This document shows positions 43,578-51,649 of a stretch of DNA of 64,000 nucleotides, in pieces. Position numbers and translations under genes: made by a program. The DNA is from Nocardiopsis coralli (GTDB taxonomy: Bacteria > Actinomycetota > Actinomycetes > Streptosporangiales > Streptosporangiaceae), in contig NZ_JADBGI010000007.1 of the NCBI RefSeq assembly GCF_014892575.1, positions 1 through 64,000 of the forward strand, written 5' to 3'. The notes below the pieces were generated by a model. The model made no database searches and was not told where the DNA came from. It worked only from the letters and a program-made list of their open reading frames with translations. Every line of letters begins with the position of its first letter. The stretch's first letter is position 1.

Positions 43578-45290
43578 AAGAGCGGTGCCACCACCCCAAG
43601 CCCCAGGAGCCAGGCCACTCAGCCGCTCAAAGGGCTCCGCCCCCAAATACCCGAGTTCCTGGCAGGTTCTCCCCTTACCCACAGGGGCCAGGTTGCTCAG
43701 CCACCGTCCACGCGCGGTGCGCGCCCCCTGCCGGAGGCCCCCTCTCGCGCGTTCCGCGCGGTGGGCCCCGCAACCATCCTTACGCGTTATCTGGACGCAC
43801 GGAGCCCCTCAACCATCCGAGCCGCAGAGGCGTGAACGCACACCCGCACCGGGGGAGGGCCCCTCCCCAGAGACAGCGAAGAGCGGGGCCAGGGGCTCAA
43901 CCCCTGGGGTCAGGTCATGTCCGCTCAACCCCACGAAGGGTTTCACCCCTCGAGCCCCTGAGGTCCTGGCAGGCTCTCCCCTCACCCACAGGGGCCAGGT
44001 TGCTCAGCCACCGTCCACGCGCGGTGCGCGCGCCCCCTGCCGGAGGCCCCCTCTCGCGCGTTCCGCGCGGTGGTCTCCGTAACCGCCCTTACGCGTTATA
44101 TGGACGCCCGGAGCCCCTCAACCATCCGAGCCGCAGAGGCGTGAACGCACACCCGCACCGGGGGAGGGCCCCTCCCCAGAGACAGCGAAGAGCGGGGCCA
44201 GGGGCTCAACCCCTGGGGTCAGGTCATGTCCGCTCAACCCCACGAAGGGTTTCACCCCTCGAGCCCCTGAGTTCCTGGCAGGCTCTCCCCTCACCCACAG
44301 GGGACAGGTCGCTCAGCGACCGTCCACGCGCGGTGCGCGCGCCCCCTGCCGGAGGCCCCCTCTCGCGCGTTCCGCGCGGAGGTCTCCGTAACCGCCCTTA
44401 CGCGTTATATGGACGCCCGGAGCCCCTCCACCATCCGAGCCGCAGAGGCGTGAACGCACACCCGCACCAGGGGAAGGCCCCTCCCCACAGACAGCGAAGA
44501 GCGGGGCCAGGGGCTCAACCCCTGGGGTCAGGTCATGTCCGCTCAACCCCACGAAGGGTTTCACCCCTCGAGCCCCTGAGGTCCTGGCAGGCTCTCCCCT
44601 CACCCACAGGGGACAGGTCGCTCAGCGACCGTCCACGCGCGGTGCGCGCGCCCCCTGCCGGAGGCCCCCTCTCGCGCGTTCCGCGCGGTGGTCTCCGTAA
44701 CCGCCCTTACGCGTTATATGGACGCCCGGAGCCCCTCAACCATCCGAGCCGCAGAGGCGTGAACGCACCCCCGCACCAGGGGAAGGCCCCTCCCCACAGA
44801 CAGCGAAGAGCGGGGCCAGGGGCTCGACCATTGGGGCCAGGTCATGTCCGCTCAACCCCACGAAGGGTGTCACCCCTCGAGCCCCCGAGTTCCTGGCAGG
44901 TTCTCCCCTCACCCACAGGGGACAGGTCGCTCTGCGACCGTCCACGCGCGGTGCGCGCGCCCCCGGCCGGAGGCCCCCTCTCGCGCGTTCCGCGCGGTGG
45001 TCTCCGTAACCGCCCTTACGCGTTATATGGACGCCCGGAGCCCCTCAACCATCCGAGCCGCAGAGGCGTGAACGCACACCCGCACCAGGGGAAGGCCCCT
45101 CCCCACAGACAGCGAAGAGCGGGGCCAGGGGCTCAACCATTGGGGCCAGGTCATGTCCGCTCAACCCCACGAAGGGTTTCACCCCTCGAGCCCCCGAGTT
45201 CCTGGCAGGTTCTCCCCTCACCCACAGGGGACAGGTCGCTCAACCACAAGAGGAGAACCCCCGCAGACCGCGAAGAGCGGCGCCACGACC
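43578..45290 (+). repeat. 309-bp tandem repeat array upstream of the cobalamin riboswitch
   Basis: The CGTGAACGCAC mark recurs at 43831, 44140, 44449, 44758 and 45067, exactly 309 bases apart, giving five copies. Each unit contains several perfect hairpins: CGCGCG-TTC-CGCGCG, CCAGGGG-CTCAA-CCCCTGG (43889-43907), GGGGAGGG/CCCTCCCC and a nested CCTGGC...GCCAGG stem enclosing CCCCT...AGGGG. Copies differ by scattered substitutions (e.g. ACCATTGGGG in the last two, which weakens one hairpin). It is the same family as the minus-strand array at 15.6-17.1 kb. The open frame through it is a by-product of the period being divisible by three. No other gene lies between 43415 and the riboswitch. Confidence 0.93.
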
Positions 45291-45394
45291 CCCACCCAAC
45301 GGAACCAAGAGGTGCCCCGTTCCGGAGCCCAGGGCCCGAAACCCAGAACCTGGACGAGGCCCCAAGGGGCCGAGGCCTACCGGGGTAGCCCTTG

Positions 45395-45595
45395 TGCGAC
45401 CGCTGTGTGTTGGAACCCCTTGTGCGATCATGTGTGCGACCAACGACGGCGGAACGAGGAAGCCGGTGCGAATCCGGCGCGGTCCCGCCACTGTGAGCAC
45501 GGGTAGCCGGTCCCGCACGGCCACTGTCCCCACCGGGGACGGGAAGGCCGGGACCACGAGGCAGTGACCCGCGAGCCAGGAGACTCACCGCCGTC
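45395..45595 (+). ncRNA. Cobalamin (B12) riboswitch
   Basis: The plus strand shows the cobalamin-riboswitch core: GAGGAAGCCGGTGCGAATCC, GCGCGGTCCCGCCACTGTGA (the B12 box GCCACTG near 45487), GGGTAGCCGG, and the 3' element GCGAGCCAGGAGACTCACCG at 45571-45590. It precedes the importer operon by about 220 bases and should shut it down when adenosylcobalamin is plentiful. This is the main evidence for the substrate of the downstream transporter. Confidence 0.93.
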
Positions 45596-45814
45596 GTCCT
45601 CACCACCGGGGCGGATCTCCCCGCGAGAGGAACGAGACGCACATGAGGCACCCCTGTGCGCGCACCCGCCGTGCGTGCCCTTCCCCTGCCCTCCTCCGGC
45701 CCGCGACACCCACTCGCCCGCCGGCAGCCCTCGCCTCCGCACGACCGAACCGTCCCGTGCCACCGGCCCCGAACCCCGAGTCCGGCCGGTGTCGACCACG
45801 GAAGGACGGCCCCC

Positions 45815-47077
45815 GTGCACACATCCCCCATGACCAGGTCCGCCATGACCAGGTCGCCCATGACCAGGTCCGCGGCCGCACTGCCGCTCGTCGCACTCCT
45901 CGCCGCCTGCGGAGCGCCCATCGGTGATGACGGCGGGTCCGACACCGACACCGCCGCGGACGGCTGCGTCGAGGACTTCGAACCCGGAACCGACCACTTC
46001 CCCGACAAGGCCGAACCCGGGCACGCCGAGAACATCTCCTTCGAGTACGGCGACCACTACGTCGTCGTCACCGTCGACCAGCCCGCCCCCGGCGCCGACC
46101 CCGAGAGCTACCTCCTGCACCGGTGCGGCACCCCCGAACCGAACGCCGACGACCTGCAGGGGACCGAACTCGCCGGCGTCGACCTCGACCGGGTGCCTGC
46201 GATCGAGGTTCCGGCCCAGAGCGTCTTCTCCGGATCCACCACCCACCTGCCGCTGTTCACCGAGCTCGACCGGGGCGAGACCGTCACCGGTGTCTCCGAC
46301 GCCTCGTTCGTGTCCACCGAGGAGATCGCCGACCAGGTCGAGGACGGCGACACGCTCGAATACGCGGGCGGCGGCGCCATCGACCAGGAACTCGTCATCG
46401 CCGAGGACCCCGACCTGCTCATGACCGGCGGGACCGAGGACCCCGACCACGAGAGCCTGCGCGAGGCCGGGGTCCCGGTGGTCGCCAACGCCGAATGGTT
46501 GGAGGCCACCCCGCTCGGCCGCGCCGAATGGCTGCTCCTGGCCGGGGTGCTCACCGGTCAGGAGGCGCAGGCGGAGGAACTGTTCGCGCAGATCGAGGCC
46601 GACTACGAGGAGGTCGCCGAGGTCGCGGAGGGGGCCGACCCGGTCGAGGTCCTGCCCGGCCAGTTCGGCGACGGATCCTGGTTCGTGCCGGCCGGCGGCT
46701 CCTACGTCGGACGCCTGCTCGCAGATGCCGGTGCCACCCACCCCTGGGACGACTCCGAAGGCACCGAGAGCGTCGAACTCGACCTCGAGGAGGTGCTCGC
46801 CGAAGCGCGCGGGGCCGAGGTCTGGATCGCCTCCGCCGACTGGGACACCCTCGCCGACGCCGAGGCCGACGACGAACGCCACGCCGAGTTCGACGCCTTC
46901 GACGACGGCCGGGTGTGGACCAACAACAAGGCCACCGGTCCCACCGGCGGCAACCAGTACTGGGACGAGGGCGTGCTCCGCCCCGACCTGGTGCTCGGCG
47001 ATCTCGTGCACGTGGTCCACCCCGACCTGCTCCCCGACCACGAGACCCGGTACTACCGACAGTTGGACGAGGCGTGA
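45815..47077 (+). CDS. ABC corrinoid/siderophore-type binding lipoprotein (BtuF class)
   Basis: A 420-residue class III binding protein. The signal sequence carries lipobox LVALLAAC; the mature domain has VPAIEVPAQSVFSGSTTHLPLF, LLMTGGTEDPDHESLREAGVPVV, GGSYVGRLLADAGA and WTNNKATGPTGGNQYWDEGVLRPD typical of BtuF/FecB-like receptors. The N-terminus is odd: a 15-base repeat gives three in-frame ATGs (45830, 45845, 45860) encoding MTRSA, MTRSP, MTRSA. I chose GTG 45815 because GGAAGGA sits 8 bases upstream. It lies behind the cobalamin riboswitch and its stop overlaps the permease start (GTGA). Confidence 0.88.
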   Translation: MHTSPMTRSAMTRSPMTRSAAALPLVALLAACGAPIGDDGGSDTDTAADGCVEDFEPGTDHFPDKAEPGHAENISFEYGDHYVVVTVDQPAPGADPESYLLHRCGTPEPNADDLQGTELAGVDLDRVPAIEVPAQSVFSGSTTHLPLFTELDRGETVTGVSDASFVSTEEIADQVEDGDTLEYAGGGAIDQELVIAEDPDLLMTGGTEDPDHESLREAGVPVVANAEWLEATPLGRAEWLLLAGVLTGQEAQAEELFAQIEADYEEVAEVAEGADPVEVLPGQFGDGSWFVPAGGSYVGRLLADAGATHPWDDSEGTESVELDLEEVLAEARGAEVWIASADWDTLADAEADDERHAEFDAFDDGRVWTNNKATGPTGGNQYWDEGVLRPDLVLGDLVHVVHPDLLPDHETRYYRQLDEA

Positions 47078-48363
47078 GCGGCACCGTTCCCGACCGGGTG
47101 AGCAACGCCGCCACCGACCGGGTGAGCAACGCCGCCACCGACCGTGGGCGCGCCCCCGCTCCCGACCGGGTGCGGGACGAGGCCCCCGACCACGTAGGCG
47201 CCACCGACCGTGCGCGTGACCCCTTTCCCAGCCACGCGAGCACACCCGTCCGTGGCCACGCGAGCACCCCCGCCCCGAACCGGCTGAGCGACACCGCCTC
47301 CGACCACGCGAACACCCCCGTCCCCGACCGCCGCACGCGCGCCGTGCTGCCTCTGCTGGGCGCGGGTGTGGTCGCTGCCCTGACCTGCGCGCTCAGCCTG
47401 GGCTCGACGCCGCTCCCGCCGGCCGAGGTGGCCGCGGTCCTCTTCGGGACCGGTGACCCCGACCCCAGGGCAGCCGCCATCGTCTGGGAGGTGCGCCTGC
47501 CGAGGGCGCTCACCGGGCTGCTCGCAGGCGCCGCGCTGGGCCTGGCCGGGCTCCAGATGCAGACACTCCTGCGCAACCCCCTCGCCGAGCCCTACGTACT
47601 GGGCGTGAGCTCCGGCGCGAGCCTGGGTGTGGCCCTGGTGGTACTGGCAGCGGGGGCCGGCGGCGGCACCTTCACCGCCGGGCTCGTCGGCCTCGGACGC
47701 CCCGGGCTCGTACTGGCCGCCGCGTTCGGGGCGGGCGCGGTCATGGCGCTGATCCTGCTCCTGGCGCGGTGGACGTCGTCGGTGGTGACCCTGCTCGTCA
47801 TCGGGGTCATGGTGGGGTCGGTCGTCTCGTCCGTGGTCAGCATCCTGATCAGCTACGCCCGCGCCGAGGACGTGCAGCGCTTCGTGCTCTGGGGCCTGGG
47901 CAGTTTCTCCGCGACGGGCTGGAGCGACCTCGCCTGGTTCGCGCCGGTCCTGGTTGCGGCGATGCTGCTGTCGGCGTTCCTGGTCAAACCGTTGAACGCG
48001 CTGCTGCTCGGCGAGGCCTACGCCCGCACCATGGGCGTGCGCACCTCGGCCGTGCGGTGGACCGTGATCGCGGTCGGCGCGCTGCTCGCCGGAACCGTCA
48101 CCGCCTTCTGCGGGCCGGTCGCGTTCCTCGGGCTGGCCGTGCCCCACCTCGCCCGTATCGCCCTGCGCACCGCCGACCACCGGGTGCTGGTCCCCGGCGT
48201 GGTGCTCATGGGCGGTGGTGTCGCCGTCGCTTGCGGAACGGTCGCGGTCCTGCCCGGAACCGGGGGCGTGCTCCCGCTGAACGCCGTGACCGCGCTGGTC
48301 GGCGCACCCATCGTCATCGGGGTGCTGCTCAACGGCCGCGCCGCGAAAGGGGTGAACCCGTGA
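47074..48363 (+). CDS. FecCD/BtuC-type ABC permease with repetitive N-terminal extension
   Basis: A 429-residue permease. From about residue 89 it is a regular ten-helix FecCD protein (LPRALTGLLAGAALGLAGLQMQTLLRNPLAEPYVLGVSSGA in parts; FCGPVAFLGLAVPHLAR; GVLPLNAVTALVGAPIVIGVLL). The first ~88 residues are a polar tail built from short repeats: DRVSNAAT twice in tandem, then variations such as SHASTPVRGHASTP and SDHANTPVPDRR. The tail is predicted disordered and cytoplasmic. The GTG start overlaps the previous TGA. A later internal start would remove the tail, but no good ribosome binding site was seen for one. Confidence 0.88.
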   Translation: MSGTVPDRVSNAATDRVSNAATDRGRAPAPDRVRDEAPDHVGATDRARDPFPSHASTPVRGHASTPAPNRLSDTASDHANTPVPDRRTRAVLPLLGAGVVAALTCALSLGSTPLPPAEVAAVLFGTGDPDPRAAAIVWEVRLPRALTGLLAGAALGLAGLQMQTLLRNPLAEPYVLGVSSGASLGVALVVLAAGAGGGTFTAGLVGLGRPGLVLAAAFGAGAVMALILLLARWTSSVVTLLVIGVMVGSVVSSVVSILISYARAEDVQRFVLWGLGSFSATGWSDLAWFAPVLVAAMLLSAFLVKPLNALLLGEAYARTMGVRTSAVRWTVIAVGALLAGTVTAFCGPVAFLGLAVPHLARIALRTADHRVLVPGVVLMGGGVAVACGTVAVLPGTGGVLPLNAVTALVGAPIVIGVLLNGRAAKGVNP

Positions 48364-49262
48364 CCGCCTCCGAACCGCCGGAACCCGCCGAACTCGGACC
48401 GGACCCGGGACTTGCCGAACCCTGGCCGGATCGGGAAGCTGCCGAGCCAGGTCCGGATCCGGAACCCGCCGAACCCGGGCTGGTCGTCGACGACCTCACC
48501 GTGGGCTACGGGGGTTCCCGCCGCAGGCGCCGGACCGTGCTTCGCGGCGTGCACGCACGGGCGCGCCGCGGGGAGCTGACCGTCCTGCTCGGCGCGAACG
48601 GCTCCGGGAAGTCGACGCTCCTGCGGGCCCTGTGCGGAACGGCGCGTCCGCTGGCGGGGGAGTGCCGGGTCGACGGTGCCTCGGTGACGGGCCTCGACCC
48701 GGTGCGGCGCGCCCGGGTCCTGGCCACCGTGCTCACCGAGCGCGACGTGCCCCCGCTGCTGAGCGCCCGAGACCTGGTGTCCCTGGGGCGGCACCCGCAC
48801 ACCGGGATCTCCGGACGCCTGGGCCGCGGCGACCACGCCGTCGTGGAGTGGGCCCTGGACGCGGTCGGCGTCGCCGAACTGGCCGGCCGCCGGGTCGCCG
48901 AGCTCTCGGACGGGGAACGCCAACGGGTGCTGACCGCCCGCGCGTTGGCGCAGGAACCCGCGGTGCTGTTGCTGGACGAACCGACCGCCTTCCTGGACGT
49001 GCCCGGGAAGGTCGCGCTGACCGGGCTGCTGCGGCGGTTGGCGCGAGATCGCGGGTTGGCGGTGGTCATGTGCGTGCACGACCTGGAGCTGGCGTTGCGC
49101 ACCGCCGATGCCGTGTGGCTGCTGGACGGGGGCGCCCTGCACGAGGGTTCCCCCGCCGAGCTCGCCCGGAACGGGGCGATCGGTCGGGCCTTCGACGGTG
49201 CGGACCTGGAGTTCGTGCCGGACGAGGGTGTGTTCCGCCTGCGCGATGCCGGACCCGTGTGA
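48360..49262 (+). CDS. ABC ATPase (BtuD/FecE class)
   Basis: A 300-residue ATP-binding protein. After a Pro/Glu-rich ~40-residue N-terminal tail (EPPEPAELGPDPG...), it has Walker A LGANGSGKSTLLRAL, signature LSDGERQRVLTARALAQ and Walker B LLLDEPTAFLD with the H-loop CVHDLELAL. It energises import with the preceding permease; the GTG start overlaps the permease TGA by GTGA. Together with the cobalamin riboswitch this forms a BtuFCD-like corrinoid importer. The acidic tail mirrors the unusual permease tail. Confidence 0.92.
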   Translation: MTASEPPEPAELGPDPGLAEPWPDREAAEPGPDPEPAEPGLVVDDLTVGYGGSRRRRRTVLRGVHARARRGELTVLLGANGSGKSTLLRALCGTARPLAGECRVDGASVTGLDPVRRARVLATVLTERDVPPLLSARDLVSLGRHPHTGISGRLGRGDHAVVEWALDAVGVAELAGRRVAELSDGERQRVLTARALAQEPAVLLLDEPTAFLDVPGKVALTGLLRRLARDRGLAVVMCVHDLELALRTADAVWLLDGGALHEGSPAELARNGAIGRAFDGADLEFVPDEGVFRLRDAGPV

Positions 49263-49295
49263 GAACCCGTACCAACCGACGAGGAGAGGACGACG

Positions 49296-50108
49296 ATGCC
49301 GCGTTCCCGAGGAACCACCCCCACGGCCCGGGAGGCCGTCGCCGACATCGCCCGCATCGGCGGTTTCTTCGACGTGACCTCCCACCCCGACCTCGCGGAC
49401 TCGGCGCCGGGGGAGGGGCCCTGGCGTCCGCTGGCCGAGGTGTGGGGGCCGGACGTCCTGGGTTCGCGCATCGAGCGCACCCGCCGCCTGTTCGCCGAAC
49501 GCATGGACATCACGCCGGAGGAGGTCGAACCGCGTGTGGCCGCCTCGGTGCTCTACCAGGGCATGGCCGCACGCCTGGTCTCGCCCGCCATGGCCGCTGC
49601 GGTCGTGCACGGGGTCGTGCCCGAACCCGGTGCCCTGCGCTGGCGCACGATCTCCACCGGGCCCCTGCCCCTGTTGCTGGCCGAGGACCGCGCGGTGCCC
49701 GCGCCCCGTCCGCGTGAGCACGGCCCCGCCGCGGCCGCCGAGGTGGTCGAACGGGTGGTCGTGCAGGGTCTGCTGGAACCGGCCGCCGCGGCCTTCCGTG
49801 CGCGGGTGAAGGTCTCCCCGAAGGTCCTGACCGGCAACCTCGCGTCGTCGGTCGCCGGTGCGGCCCGCCGTATCGCGGAGGTGCGCCCCGAACACGGGGC
49901 CGACGCACATGCGCTCGCCGGTGCGCTGGTCGCCGCGCCCTCGCTGGAGGGTTCGGGAACGTTCGGTCCGCCCCGGACCGTCACCGGCGCCCGGGGCGGA
50001 AGCCACCGGGAGATCCAGTTCGTGCGCAACAGTTGCTGTCTCTACTACCGGCTGCCGGGCGGAGGGATGTGCGCCGACTGTGTCCTGCTGCGCGGGGTCG
50101 ACGCCTAG
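49296..50108 (+). CDS. FhuF-like [2Fe-2S] ferric-siderophore-reductase-type protein
   Basis: A 270-residue protein with the FhuF C-terminal iron-sulfur motif: NSCCLYYRLPGGGMCADCVL, i.e. CC-x10-CxxC (Cys at about 247, 248, 259 and 262). The upstream part is helical and lacks cofactor motifs. FhuF proteins reduce iron from ferric siderophores after import. Here the gene is 33 bases behind the ATPase of a B12-riboswitch-controlled importer, so it may instead reduce Co(III)/Co(II) corrinoids, or the importer may carry both. This is inference. ATG 49296 follows GAGGAGAGG. Confidence 0.85.
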   Translation: MPRSRGTTPTAREAVADIARIGGFFDVTSHPDLADSAPGEGPWRPLAEVWGPDVLGSRIERTRRLFAERMDITPEEVEPRVAASVLYQGMAARLVSPAMAAAVVHGVVPEPGALRWRTISTGPLPLLLAEDRAVPAPRPREHGPAAAAEVVERVVVQGLLEPAAAAFRARVKVSPKVLTGNLASSVAGAARRIAEVRPEHGADAHALAGALVAAPSLEGSGTFGPPRTVTGARGGSHREIQFVRNSCCLYYRLPGGGMCADCVLLRGVDA

Positions 50109-50129
50109 GACCGGGCCGACCGGGGCCGC

Positions 50130-50234
50130 GTCCGCACGGCTCCGGCTCCCCGTCTCCGGTCCGCGTCCACACGGCTCCGGCACCCTGTCTCCGGTCCGCG
50201 TCCGCACGGCTCGGGCACCCGGTCTCCGCCGCCC
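50130..50234. repeat. 35-bp tandem repeat, three copies
   Basis: Units start at 50130, 50165 and 50200, each of the form GTCCRCACGGCTCSGGC...GTCTCCG. They begin 21 bases after the FhuF-like stop and end before the small minus-strand gene. The second copy differs by only a few bases from the first. Possibly acts as a 3' structured region; otherwise no function is evident. Confidence 0.75.
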
Positions 50235-50252
50235 CGTCTCCGGTCCGGGCGC

Positions 50253-50441
50253 TCAGGCCTCGGCGTTCCCGGGCAAGGGGGTCTCGGTGACGGTGGCGTT
50301 GGCGTGCACCACCACGTAACCGCCGGCCTGTGGGAGGGGGCCGCGGTCCTCCACGTGTACGGCGTCGTCGGCACGCAGTGTGTCCAGCAGGTGTTCCACT
50401 GCGTCCTCCTGCCCTTGCAGTCGGAGCTTGACGGTGGCCAT
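50253..50441 (-). CDS. Small hypothetical protein (62 residues)
   Basis: MATVKLRLQGQEDAVEHLLDTL at its start, then a short beta-rich segment ending ANATVTETPLPGNAEA. GGGGAGAA lies 5-8 bases upstream of ATG 50441. The mix of helix (QEDAVEHLLDTLRA) and two strands (VKLRLQG; GYVVVHANATVTE) suggests a small ferredoxin-like or ACT-like fold. It has no recognised family and stands alone between the 35-bp repeat and the ArsR gene. The in-frame extension to 50537 is poor coding. Confidence 0.6.
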   Translation of the reverse strand: MATVKLRLQGQEDAVEHLLDTLRADDAVHVEDRGPLPQAGGYVVVHANATVTETPLPGNAEA

Positions 50442-50614
50442 CGTCGTTCTCCCCACGTGTGCATCGCCCACGGTGCGAGCCGTGTGGCGTTCCGGTCCGG
50501 TGGCCGGGGGTCTGCGCCCCGGTCCACCAGTGTACAAAGATTCCTACTATAGTGGTGGGGAATTGGGGGTGGTGAACCCCTCAGCTCCGCCGCGCGTTCG
50601 CGCGTCCGCGCCCC

Positions 50615-50980
50615 TCACGGCTCGTTCGGCCGGAGATGGGGCGGCGCCCCCGCGCGCACCGCGGAGAGCAGGCCCGGGAAACGTTCCTCGATGTCGTCGG
50701 AGCGCAAGCGGGCGGTCGCCCGGTTGCCGTGCTGCTCGACCGCGATGAGCCCGGCCTCCCTCAGTACGCGGAAGTGGTGGGTCCGGCCGGCCTTGCGCAC
50801 CGGCAGGTCGAACCAGGGGTAGGTCTTGGCGCTCCCCGGCGGGAGCGACAGGAGCAGGGCCACCACACGCAGCCGGTTGGGTTCGGCGATGGCGCAGAGC
50901 ACCTCGGTGAGGTCGAGGTCCTCGCGTGCGGGGTGCAGTAGCTCCGGTGCGGCCTCCTGTTCGGAGGGCGATGAGGGCAT
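50615..50980 (-). CDS. ArsR-family winged-helix repressor
   Basis: A 121-residue regulator. LTEVLCAIAEPNRLRVVALLLSL is the start of the winged helix and VRKAGRTHHFRVLREAGLIAVEQHGNR the recognition helix and wing. Only one Cys is present (about residue 29) and no His/Asp metal cluster, so it does not look like a classical metal sensor despite facing a protein of a nickel-binding family. It is divergent from the DUF4242-flavoprotein-ABC operon, with twin palindromes in between. Probable local repressor of that operon. Confidence 0.87.
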   Translation of the reverse strand: MPSSPSEQEAAPELLHPAREDLDLTEVLCAIAEPNRLRVVALLLSLPPGSAKTYPWFDLPVRKAGRTHHFRVLREAGLIAVEQHGNRATARLRSDDIEERFPGLLSAVRAGAPPHLRPNEP

Positions 50981-50998
50981 CGTCGTTCCGTTCTTCTC

Positions 50999-51058
50999 AA
51001 GGTATGAAGCTCATCATACCTTTGGGTTCGGTGTCTGGGGTATGGTGGCGACCATACC
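50999..51058. promoter_or_regulatory. Twin palindromic operators between arsR and the DUF4242 operon
   Basis: First site: AAGGTATGA (50999-51007) and TCATACCTT (51014-51022), a perfect 9-bp inverted repeat with a 6-base spacer. Second site: GGTATGGT (51039-51046) and ACCATACC (51051-51058), a perfect 8-bp repeat with a 4-base spacer. Both share the GGTATG half-site and sit on the promoters of the two divergent units. Confidence 0.85.
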
Positions 51059-51090
51059 TTCAAAAGCCGATCTGATTAGTGGGTATTGCG

Positions 51091-51618
51091 ATGGCTCTGC
51101 AACTGGTCGAGTTCACCGTCGACGGGCGCGACCGCGCCTCCGCCGACAAGATCATCGACAGCGCGGCCGGGGCGCTCCGTGCGGGCGGCGCCGAACTGAT
51201 CGAGGCCCAGGTCCCGGTCGGCCACGGACAGGTCTTCCTCATCGCACACGAGGAGAACCCCGGGGCGGTCGCCGACGCCCTGGCCGCATCCGACCTCGAA
51301 CACGACGACCTGGCCGAGGTCCGCCTCGTGGGCGCCGACCTCGACACCGTGCGCGGACAGGCCGCCGAGACCGGCTACCTCGTCGAGTGGGACCTGCCCG
51401 AGGGGCTGAGCATGGACAGCTACCTCGCCCGCAAGGCGGAGAAGGCCCCGCTCTACGCCCAGGTCCCCGAGTCCCGCTTCCTGCGCACCTACGTGCGCGA
51501 GGACATGGGCAAGTGCCTCTGCTTCTACGACGCCCCCGACGCCGCCGCCGTGGAGCGGGCGCGAGAGGCCGTCGACACCCCCGTCGACCGCCTCCACGAA
51601 CTGGACCGGCGCACCTGA
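51091..51618 (+). CDS. DUF4242-domain protein (SCO4226-like)
   Basis: A 175-residue protein with two related halves. The C-terminal half (GYLVEWDLPEGLSMDSYLARKAE ... FLRTYVREDMGKCLCFYDAPDAAAVERAREAVDTPVDRLHEL, quoted in parts) is a DUF4242 ferredoxin-like domain, the family of SCO4226 which has been described as nickel-binding. The N-terminal half appears to be a diverged copy of a similar ferredoxin-like fold. ATG 51091 (MALQLVEFTVDG) is chosen; GTG 51079 would put four residues more. It heads a five-gene operon. Its metal or role here is not established. Confidence 0.75.
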   Translation: MALQLVEFTVDGRDRASADKIIDSAAGALRAGGAELIEAQVPVGHGQVFLIAHEENPGAVADALAASDLEHDDLAEVRLVGADLDTVRGQAAETGYLVEWDLPEGLSMDSYLARKAEKAPLYAQVPESRFLRTYVREDMGKCLCFYDAPDAAAVERAREAVDTPVDRLHELDRRT

Positions 51619-51649
51619 GCACCGCCGGGCGCGACGAGGAGGACCGACC

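Noticed and set aside
43578..45290. Insertion sequence or MITE array
   Set aside because: No transposase, no clear terminal inverted repeats, and no target-site duplications at the edges that I can see, so I only call it a repeat.
43460..45388. 642-codon frame through the 309-bp array
   Set aside because: The period is divisible by three so one frame stays open by chance; its product is Pro/Arg/Gly-rich and copies show indel-free but non-synonymous drift without codon bias.
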